Part shown: positions 6,665 through 12,533 of the stretch, piece after piece | How positions within the stretch are numbered: the stretch's first letter is position 1 | Layout: every line of letters starts with the position of its first letter | NCBI GenBank assembly: GCA_030592985.1 | Contig: JAUVIB010000058.1 | Coordinates: 1-12,533 of the forward strand | Direction of reading: 5' to 3' | DNA from: Calditrichaceae bacterium | GTDB lineage: Bacteria > Calditrichota > Calditrichia > Calditrichales > Calditrichaceae | DNA: 12,533 nucleotides | The notes under the pieces: generated by a model | Databases searched by the model: none | Seen by the model: only the letters and a program-made list of their open reading frames with translations | What the model was told of the DNA's origin: nothing | Program-made: the position numbers and the translations under genes

Positions 6665-7504
6665 CTATTTTATAGAAATACTGCTATCCCGTGCACAGCG
6701 AAAACCCAGAAATTCATAGCTTGCTTTTTGGGGATACCAGGTTCTGAAAGTAGCCCGTAAATATCGGAAACCTCTGTTCCACGAAGCGCCACGCATTATC
6801 TTGTAACGGCCTTTTGCAGGTCCTTTAGGATCTATGTTCGGACTAGCCTTATAATATTTACTGCTATACCAGTCGGAGCACCATTCAAGAACATTCCCTT
6901 CCATATCATGAAGGCCGAATATATTGGCCGGATAACTTTCAACCGGAGCCGTGTATACATAACCATCGTAATATTTTTCAACAACAGGGAATTGTGCTTT
7001 AATTTGGTGAAAAGATTCATCAGCAATATTACCATAGTTTTTACCACGGTGACTGGAGTTTCCATGTGTGTAATAGAAACTACGATTATTTCCTCTTGCT
7101 GCATATTCCCATTCCGCTTCTGTGGGTAATCTTTTCCCAGACCATTTTGCATAGGCCTGTGCATCATACCAGGTTATATTAATGATCGGATGATTGTCAT
7201 TATTCCACTTCGGCTGATTCGGCATTTTTCGTCGGGTAGCTATGCAAAATTGATGATATTTTCCAACTGTCACCTCATGCTTATCCATGTAAAATCCACT
7301 AATTTTTACAGAATGGATAGGGTATTCATTTTTCTTTTTATTACTACCCATCTTAAAGGTACCTCCGGGAATGAATATCATTCCCTCTATTTTGGGAGGT
7401 CCCTGTTGTGATACGATTTTTTCATCTGATAAAAAGGCGTTTTTCAAGGAACAAGAGGAAATAAAAAATAGAATAAATAAAAGAAATAGGAGCTTTTTTT
7501 TCAT
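6665..7504 (-). CDS. Lipoprotein with FGE-sulfatase (SUMF1/EgtB/PvdO) domain
   Basis: The 279 residues begin with a lysine-rich, hydrophobic signal ending in the lipobox-like ISSC, so C18 would be lipidated and the protein anchored on the envelope. The FGE-sulfatase fold spans about 40-275: FIPGGTFKMGS (44-54), DKHEVTVGKY (74-83), HPIINITWYDAQAYAKW (105-121), RLPTEAEWEYAARG (125-138), GLHDMEGNVLEWCSDWY (197-213), RGASW (238-242) and GFRCA (267-271). True aerobic formylglycine-generating enzymes use two cysteines five residues apart; here C270 is present but the partner position 265 is phenylalanine. Sulfatase activation by the known copper mechanism is therefore unlikely, and no sulfatase gene is nearby. 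Lipid-anchored relatives include gliding-motility proteins such as GldK/GldJ, so a structural or other oxidative role is possible. No Shine-Dalgarno site is visible. The gene is divergent from the MEMO gene. Confidence 0.9.
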   Translation of the reverse strand: MKKKLLFLLFILFFISSCSLKNAFLSDEKIVSQQGPPKIEGMIFIPGGTFKMGSNKKKNEYPIHSVKISGFYMDKHEVTVGKYHQFCIATRRKMPNQPKWNNDNHPIINITWYDAQAYAKWSGKRLPTEAEWEYAARGNNRSFYYTHGNSSHRGKNYGNIADESFHQIKAQFPVVEKYYDGYVYTAPVESYPANIFGLHDMEGNVLEWCSDWYSSKYYKASPNIDPKGPAKGRYKIMRGASWNRGFRYLRATFRTWYPQKASYEFLGFRCARDSSISIK

Positions 7505-7723
7505 ATAATTTTAGTCTTTGTTTTAAATATAATTACAGCTATGAAGTTTAAATCCAGAATAATAAAAAAGCAAATCAAATATGGAGGTTCCTATAAAAAA
7601 AACCTTTTATTTTAAGAATAATATTAATGTTCTTATCCGGGGAAAGAGTGCGATAAATATTTGTTGAAGATTTGAAAAATGACTATATTGTTAGTCTTGA
7701 TAGATAATGTAAAGTTAGATTTT

Positions 7724-8557
7724 ATGAACAGACAGTTAAAAATACGGCAACCGGCAGTGGCAGGCTTGTTTTATCCCGAAGATAGAACCGAGCTTGAGAA
7801 GGAAGTTGCTCTATATCTTGAGAATTCACCAACCGCCGATTCATATAGTAAAATATTTGGATTGGTAGCTCCGCATGCCGGCTATATCTATTCCGGTGGA
7901 GTTGCGGGACGTGTATATAGTCAACTGATTGGTCAAAACTTTGATACGGTTGTTGTTATTTCTCCAAGTCATACGGCTTATTTTAACAAAATATCGGTTT
8001 ATAACGGGGATGCTTACCGTACTCCTCTTGGCGATGTCTCCGTTGATCAGGAATTAGTAATGGAAATCAGTAAGTGTAATCCGAAGATTGAATTATCTGA
8101 CCTGGGACATGACTCTGAAGAGCATGCATTGGAGGTTCAGCTTCCCTTTTTACAGCATATTCTGCAAAGTTTTCAATTAGTCCCCATTGTAATGGGTGAC
8201 CAGAGCTTATTAAATATGGAGATTTTAAGCAATGCATTGGCGCATACTTTGAAAAATAAAAAATCTCTTATTGTTGCCAGCAGTGATCTTTCTCATTTTC
8301 ATGATTATGACAAAGCCGTTGAGATTGACCAAAAGGTTGTGGGAGCAATAAATATTTTTAATGAAGAGAAACTGTATAATGAGTTGCGGAATGAAAAATG
8401 TGAAATGTGTGGGGGCGGGCCGGTTATTACTACCATGAAAGCGTGTAAAAAATTAGGTGCAACAAATTCAAAAGTACTAATGTATCGAAATTCAGGCGAT
8501 GTTTCCGGTGATAAGTCACGGGTTGTCGGTTATTTATCGGCCTTGTTTTATAAATAA
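7724..8557 (+). CDS. amrB: MEMO1-family protein (AmmeMemoRadiSam system protein B)
   Basis: From the ATG at 7724 the protein has 277 residues and begins MNRQLKIRQPAVAGLFYP, the normal MEMO N-terminus; an upstream ATG at 7679 would add 15 residues that family members lack. Neither has a strong ribosome site. Metal-site residues match human MEMO1 H49, H81 and C244: H51 in APHAGY, H83 in SPSHTAY and C229 in CEMCGGGPV; D188 and H191 in SSDLSHF are also conserved. The fold is that of class III extradiol dioxygenases (LigB type) and nitrilase-like members. In bacteria it usually accompanies AMMECR1 and a radical-SAM gene; neither is in this window. It lies 32 bases before lemA on the same strand and probably starts an operon. 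Cytosolic; the reaction is not established for the family. Confidence 0.9.
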   Translation: MNRQLKIRQPAVAGLFYPEDRTELEKEVALYLENSPTADSYSKIFGLVAPHAGYIYSGGVAGRVYSQLIGQNFDTVVVISPSHTAYFNKISVYNGDAYRTPLGDVSVDQELVMEISKCNPKIELSDLGHDSEEHALEVQLPFLQHILQSFQLVPIVMGDQSLLNMEILSNALAHTLKNKKSLIVASSDLSHFHDYDKAVEIDQKVVGAINIFNEEKLYNELRNEKCEMCGGGPVITTMKACKKLGATNSKVLMYRNSGDVSGDKSRVVGYLSALFYK

Positions 8558-8579
8558 GTATAAAGAAAAATGGTTAAGT

Positions 8580-8584
8580 GGAGG
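8580..8584 (+). promoter_or_regulatory. Ribosome binding site of lemA
   Basis: GGAGG lies 5 bases before the ATG at 8590. It overlaps the in-frame GTG at 8578, which rules out that longer start and fixes the shorter one. Confidence 0.8.
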
Positions 8585-8589
8585 TAAGA

Positions 8590-9186
8590 ATGAAAAAATC
8601 GTGGATTATTATAGGAGTTGTGGTTCTATTAATTGTACTTTTTTATTCTATGTTTAAGGGATATTATAATGACTTTGTAACATTAGAGGAAAATGTTAGT
8701 CAGAAATGGTCTCAGGTTGAAAACGTTTATCAAAGAAGAGCTGATCTTATTCCCAATCTCGTAGAAGTTGTCAAAGGATATGCGTCTCATGAAAGGGAAA
8801 CATTGGAAGCGGTTGTTCAGGCTCGCTCGAAAGTAGGCGGCCAAATAAATATAGGTAAAGATGTGCTGAATGATCCTCAGGCCTTTTCCAAGTTTCAACA
8901 GGCTCAGGGTGCGTTATCTTCGGCTTTGCAGCGTTTAATGGTTGTGGTGGAGAAATATCCGGATTTAAAAGCGGATGGACGCTTTGCCGATTTACAATCA
9001 CAATTGGAAGGAACTGAAAATAGAATTAGTGTGGAAAGAGGACGATTTAATCAAGCGGTACAGGCTTATAATACAACGATCAGAAGATTCCCGGCTAATA
9101 TTATGGCCGGTATTTTTGGTTTCCAGAAAAAAGTCTATTTTCAATCTGATGCGGGTACAGAGAAAGCGCCACAAGTTAAATTTTAA
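8590..9186 (+). CDS. lemA: LemA family protein
   Basis: The 198 residues are of typical LemA size. A single N-terminal membrane segment (about residues 5-22, rich in I, V and L) is followed by the diagnostic stretch with VSQKWSQVENVYQRRADLIPNL and VEVVKGYASHERETLE (about 35-70), and a long helical bundle with LQSQLEGTENRISVERGRFN (about 138-157) and AYNTTIRRFP. The domain is expected to lie outside the membrane as an elongated four-helix bundle. LemA genes very often sit beside TPM-domain genes, as here (41 bases upstream of one), and are thought to act together at the envelope; the molecular function is unknown. The start is fixed by the GGAGG site. No irregularity seen. Confidence 0.94.
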   Translation: MKKSWIIIGVVVLLIVLFYSMFKGYYNDFVTLEENVSQKWSQVENVYQRRADLIPNLVEVVKGYASHERETLEAVVQARSKVGGQINIGKDVLNDPQAFSKFQQAQGALSSALQRLMVVVEKYPDLKADGRFADLQSQLEGTENRISVERGRFNQAVQAYNTTIRRFPANIMAGIFGFQKKVYFQSDAGTEKAPQVKF

Positions 9187-9227
9187 TAGTGGTAATAATT
9201 ATTTAGCGATAGATTGGTAGGGTTTAT

Positions 9228-9986
9228 ATGAAGTATAATACAATATTGATACTAAGCAGTTTTCTGCTTTTCTCTTTCTTAACCGGCGGTGATATTCCGG
9301 AAAGGCCTGATTCATGGGTAAATGATTATGCCCAAGTATTAAATGATGCGCAAAAAAGCGAGTTAACAAATATGCTTTCCGCTCTGGAAACACGTTCTTC
9401 GAATCAGATATTTATTGCTATTTTTCCACAAATTCCGGAAAATAACTATCTGGAAGATTATGTGTTAAAATTGTATGAAAAATGGCGTCCGGGACTGAAA
9501 GAAAAAGACAATGGTATCTTAATTGCGGTTTTTATTAAGGATAGAAAGATGCGAATTGAGGTTGGATATGGACTTGAGGATGTTATAACCGACGCCCAAT
9601 CATCAACGTTGATTCGTAATTACATGGCTCCTGAATTTAAAAAGGGGAACTATTATCAGGGTTTGAAAAATACTTTAACGGTGTTGATTCCTGCAGTAGA
9701 AGGAAAGTATAAAATTCCTATAAAAAAGAAATCAAAGAAAAATGATGGTTTCTCTTTTGGCGATTTGATAACTCTAATAATTCTTATTATGATAGGCATC
9801 AGAATTTTCGGAGGTGGTGGCTCAGCAGGATACGGAAGCAGGCGCAGAGGCGGTATTTGGATGATTCCCTTTTTCTTAGGCAGCGGTGGAGGTTCCGGTG
9901 GAGGAGGCAGCAGTTTTGGAGGTGGTGGATTCAGCGGTGGCTTTGGCGGAATGTCCGGTGGGGGCGGCGCCAGTGGAGGATGGTAA
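9228..9986 (+). CDS. TPM-domain (YgcG-family) membrane protein with glycine-rich tail
   Basis: The 252 residues begin with a signal peptide (about 1-20), then the TPM domain (about 26-150) starting RPDSWVNDYAQVLNDAQK and including EKDNGILIAVFIKDRKMRIEVGYGLEDVITDAQ and RNYMAPEFKKGNYYQGL segments. A lysine-rich linker leads to a membrane helix (about 178-195), then a low-complexity tail of G, S and F (about 214-252) ending in SGGW. This layout is that of the YgcG/TPM group, in which the domain faces the periplasm; a role in photosystem repair is known for plant TLP18.3, while the bacterial role is unclear. A moderate GGTAGGG sequence precedes the ATG. It follows lemA in the same operon. The proline-rich antisense frame over 9656-10072 is a by-product of the glycine repeats. 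No terminator is visible downstream. Confidence 0.92.
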   Translation: MKYNTILILSSFLLFSFLTGGDIPERPDSWVNDYAQVLNDAQKSELTNMLSALETRSSNQIFIAIFPQIPENNYLEDYVLKLYEKWRPGLKEKDNGILIAVFIKDRKMRIEVGYGLEDVITDAQSSTLIRNYMAPEFKKGNYYQGLKNTLTVLIPAVEGKYKIPIKKKSKKNDGFSFGDLITLIILIMIGIRIFGGGGSAGYGSRRRGGIWMIPFFLGSGGGSGGGGSSFGGGGFSGGFGGMSGGGGASGGW

Positions 9987-10052
9987 TCCTTGGTTGATAA
10001 AAGGGATGTTGTTGAGAAATAATAAAACATCATAAAATTATAGTTACAAATT

Positions 10053-12533
10053 ATGAAAATAATTAGTTCCATTTTAAAGAAAATTGGTATTCTGAAAGAT
10101 TATAAGAATCTATTTATCTTTCATGAAAATTTATGGAAAGAAAAAATACCAATTAGATTACACAAAGGTTTGATAGAAATAAACCCACACACTTTTTTGC
10201 TTCATGAAAATAAAATAATAGCGTTATTTTTTGCTTTTACCCCAAATGACAATATTGACTTTACAGAATTATTTAAAAAAATCTGGAACTTAGGTGGAAG
10301 TCCAATAATTTTTATAATTACCGAGGATGTTGTAGATATATATAATGGATTTTCATTTGATACAAAAAAATCGTTATTTAATAGGCTTAAAATAGGAAAT
10401 GTAAATGTAACGATAGATAACTTAAATGACAATTTATCTATTTGGGATATTATTAGCGGCAAAACTTTTGAAAATATTAAAGCGGCAAAAGCACAAGTCG
10501 ACGAAAAATTATTACAAAATCTTGAAAGCACAAAGAAAATCTTAGAAAAAAATAAATTAGATAATACCTATGCACAAAATATAATTGGAAGGTTGCTGTT
10601 TTCGAGATATTTACTAGATAGAGGAGTAAAAATAGAATCAAAGTATTTTAAAGATAGACAAAGTCTCTTAACATTAATTAAAAATAAAAAACTGCTATAT
10701 GAATACTTTGATTATTTAAAGAAAACTTTCAATGGGGACTTATTCCCTGTAGACGAAAATGAAATATCTAACGTAACAGATAAACACCTTGACATTTTGT
10801 ATGAACTTTTTTCAGGAAGTGATATAGAAGGTGATGTGATACAAAAGTCTCTCTTTGAATTGTATGATTTTAATATTATTCCAATTGAATTAATATCCGA
10901 AGTTTATGAAAGATTTATAGGGAAGAAAAAACAGAAGAAGAATGCCGCTTATTATACACCATCTTTTTTGGTTGATTATATTTTAGAAAAAACCGTAAAA
11001 CCTCATTTGAATGATAACAACGCATGCAAAGTATTTGATCCTTCATGTGGTTCAGGTATTTTTCTTGTTGAATCATTAAGAGCCATAATTGAGAAAAATC
11101 TTGATAAAAAAGGTGAAATCCAAAAAGAAACATTAACGAATCTTCTTACAGATAATATTTTTGGTGTTGATATTGATGAAAATGCTATTAATTTAACAGT
11201 CTTTTCTTTATGTTTAACATTGCTCGATTACATTGAACCAAAGGATATTACTACATTTAAATTACCAAATCTTTTAGAAAGAAACCTTTTTAAAGTTGAT
11301 TTTTTTAATACCGAGCATCCATTCAATCAAAAAATAAAAAATTTAGATTTTATATTAGGTAATCCACCGTGGGGAAGCGATAAAGAAAAAGATAATCTTC
11401 ATATTCAATATTTTAACAAAAATAATATTCCAGTAAGTGATAAACAAATCGCTCAAACTTTTGTTGCAAGAACAAAAGATTTCTCGAAAGAAAAAACTAA
11501 ATGCGCACTGGTATTACCAAGTAAACCTATTTTATACAATCATAATGCAGAAGATTTTAGACAATATTTTTTAAATAATTTTTATATTAAAGAGATTCTT
11601 GAACTTTCACCTGTGAGAAATCATATATTCTCAGGCGCCGTTGCACCAACCTCAATTGTTTTTTTCAATTATTCAAATGATGATACGACTGAAAATAATG
11701 TTGTAATACATACATCTGTTAAACCAAATATCTTTTTACGATACTTAAAATTAATTGTAATAGAAAAAAATGATATAAAACAAATAAAGCAGTATTACTT
11801 CAAAAAATATGATTATCTTTGGAAAATTATGCTTTATGGTAATGTGTTAGATTTTTATTTAATAAAACGATTAAAAGAAAATTATAAAAGTCTTAATCGG
11901 GTTATTGAAGAAAATGATCTTAGTTTTGGGCAGGGTTTTATCAAAGGAAAAAATGGGGCTTACTCACCCAAGAAATTATTTGGAAAAATATATTTAGATA
12001 CAAAATTAAAAGCATTATCAAATTTTTTTATTTGTGAAAACATATTAAAAGTCTATAAAGATAAAACAAAGTTGTATCGACAAGGGAAGTATGAAGGGGA
12101 AATATTTCAACCACCATATATTTTATTGAAAAAAGGATTTTCAAAGCAAAATTTTTCTTTAGTTTCTGCTTATACTGAAAATGAATATGTGTTTACTGAT
12201 TCTATTACCGCAATAAGAGGGGTATTAAATGACAAATCACTTTTAAAAAATATAACTGGTTGTTTAAATTCATCAATGTTTAGTTACCATTTCTTATTAC
12301 AAGGTTCTTCTGCCGGAGTTGAAAGAGAACAAGGTCACAATAAAGAAGATAGATTTACTCTACCTATTGCAATAAATAATATAATTAGCAGCAATGTTGA
12401 TATTATCCAAAAACTCTATAAGCAATTTTATTCTGAAGTAATACACAATCATAGATTAAAAGCACAAATTGAATCTGAAGAGGAAAAGTTAAATGAAATA
12501 ATATTAGATTCTTTTGAATTTTCAAATATGGAA
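10053..12533 (+). CDS. N6-adenine DNA methyltransferase (type IIG/Eco57I-like), 3' end cut by window
   Basis: The frame is open for 827 codons from an ATG at 10053 to the right edge; a TAG at 10041 is the nearest upstream stop, and no Shine-Dalgarno site is seen. The N-terminal region (1-290) contains KIWNLGGSPIIFIITEDVVD and GRLLFSRYLLDRG, which I recall from large type IIG-like methylases. The catalytic domain shows AYYTP (299-303), motif I DPSCGSG (329-335) for S-adenosylmethionine, GVDID (371-375) and the N6-adenine motif IV NPPW (437-440). Then follow a likely target-recognition region with FGQGFIKG, QPPYILLKKG and LNSSMFSYHFLLQGSSAGVERE. It would methylate adenine in a specific DNA site as part of a restriction or phage-defence locus. 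I see no PD-(D/E)XK nuclease motif in the visible part, so cleavage may reside in another gene. GC content is far lower than in genes to the left, which suggests horizontal transfer. Whether it is type IIG, a BREX-PglX relative or a DISARM-type methylase cannot be told from here. Confidence 0.9.
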   Translation, partial: MKIISSILKKIGILKDYKNLFIFHENLWKEKIPIRLHKGLIEINPHTFLLHENKIIALFFAFTPNDNIDFTELFKKIWNLGGSPIIFIITEDVVDIYNGFSFDTKKSLFNRLKIGNVNVTIDNLNDNLSIWDIISGKTFENIKAAKAQVDEKLLQNLESTKKILEKNKLDNTYAQNIIGRLLFSRYLLDRGVKIESKYFKDRQSLLTLIKNKKLLYEYFDYLKKTFNGDLFPVDENEISNVTDKHLDILYELFSGSDIEGDVIQKSLFELYDFNIIPIELISEVYERFIGKKKQKKNAAYYTPSFLVDYILEKTVKPHLNDNNACKVFDPSCGSGIFLVESLRAIIEKNLDKKGEIQKETLTNLLTDNIFGVDIDENAINLTVFSLCLTLLDYIEPKDITTFKLPNLLERNLFKVDFFNTEHPFNQKIKNLDFILGNPPWGSDKEKDNLHIQYFNKNNIPVSDKQIAQTFVARTKDFSKEKTKCALVLPSKPILYNHNAEDFRQYFLNNFYIKEILELSPVRNHIFSGAVAPTSIVFFNYSNDDTTENNVVIHTSVKPNIFLRYLKLIVIEKNDIKQIKQYYFKKYDYLWKIMLYGNVLDFYLIKRLKENYKSLNRVIEENDLSFGQGFIKGKNGAYSPKKLFGKIYLDTKLKALSNFFICENILKVYKDKTKLYRQGKYEGEIFQPPYILLKKGFSKQNFSLVSAYTENEYVFTDSITAIRGVLNDKSLLKNITGCLNSSMFSYHFLLQGSSAGVEREQGHNKEDRFTLPIAINNIISSNVDIIQKLYKQFYSEVIHNHRLKAQIESEEEKLNEIILDSFEFSNME

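Noticed and set aside
7585..7605. AGGTT...AACCT hairpin upstream of the MEMO gene
   Set aside because: Only a 5-bp weak stem with an 11-base loop, in the leader rather than after a gene; not a credible terminator or riboswitch.
7581..7667. 28-codon plus-strand frame starting ATGGAGGTTCC before the MEMO gene
   Set aside because: No ribosome site, no recognisable content, and it lies in an AT-rich leader; more likely chance.
7679..7723. Upstream ATG as the true MEMO start
   Set aside because: It adds 15 hydrophobic residues absent from the family and has no better ribosome site than the ATG at 7724.
9656..10072. 138-codon proline-rich minus-strand frame
   Set aside because: It is the complement of the glycine codons of the TPM protein tail, with no independent start signal.

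Overview
The window is 12.5 kb of AT-rich bacterial DNA with ten chromosomal-type protein genes and, at the right edge, the first 827 codons of a much more AT-rich DNA methyltransferase gene. Both outer genes are cut by the window. The mix (a lipoprotein with a FISSC-type lipobox and an FGE-sulfatase fold, a Tat-exported GH109-type oxidoreductase/glycosidase, genes with weak Shine-Dalgarno sites beside genes with strong GGAGG sites) suggests the FCB/Bacteroidota superphylum or a neighbouring uncultured lineage. This placement is a moderate-confidence inference; no rRNA or tRNA gene is present to settle it.

Layout from the left. Bases 3-1190 (+) hold the 3' part of a double-GAF sensor-like protein followed after 3 bases by a 64-residue four-cysteine protein. 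A symmetric hairpin at 1204-1242 serves as a two-way terminator against a convergent YfcE/MJ0936-type phosphodiesterase (1242-1712, -). Bases 2012-3304 (-) encode an MFS transporter whose sequence signatures are those of the MFSD1 family, known mainly from animal lysosomes. It is divergent from a GH109-like Tat-exported NAD-dependent glycosidase (3596-4909, +), which has a good sigma70-like promoter in the shared gap. A NorM-type MATE exporter (4937-6280, -) faces it tail to tail.

Bases 6281-6664 are non-coding and carry the most unusual structure: 13-base palindromes of the form GCYCC-NNN-GGRGC, each followed by a TTTGTA-ending spacer. They repeat every 25-26 bases in a plus-oriented block (6499-6599) and occur in the opposite orientation, still in multiples of that period, at 6328-6391.

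A lipoprotein with an FGE-sulfatase (SUMF1) domain follows (6665-7504, -), then a plus-strand cluster of MEMO1/AmrB, LemA and a TPM-domain protein (7724-9986), likely one operon. After a 66-base gap the N6-adenine methyltransferase starts at 10053 and runs off the window. Its GC content falls to about 20-30 % in counted 60-base rows, against about 33-50 % to the left, so a horizontally acquired restriction or defence locus may begin here.

The transporter, glycosidase and exporter could form a nutrient-uptake neighbourhood, but only the divergent transporter/glycosidase pair has an arrangement that hints at joint regulation. I see no CRISPR array, insertion sequence, tRNA or rRNA. I do not see a complete new multi-gene system; the palindrome array and the edge of the methyltransferase locus are the best leads.
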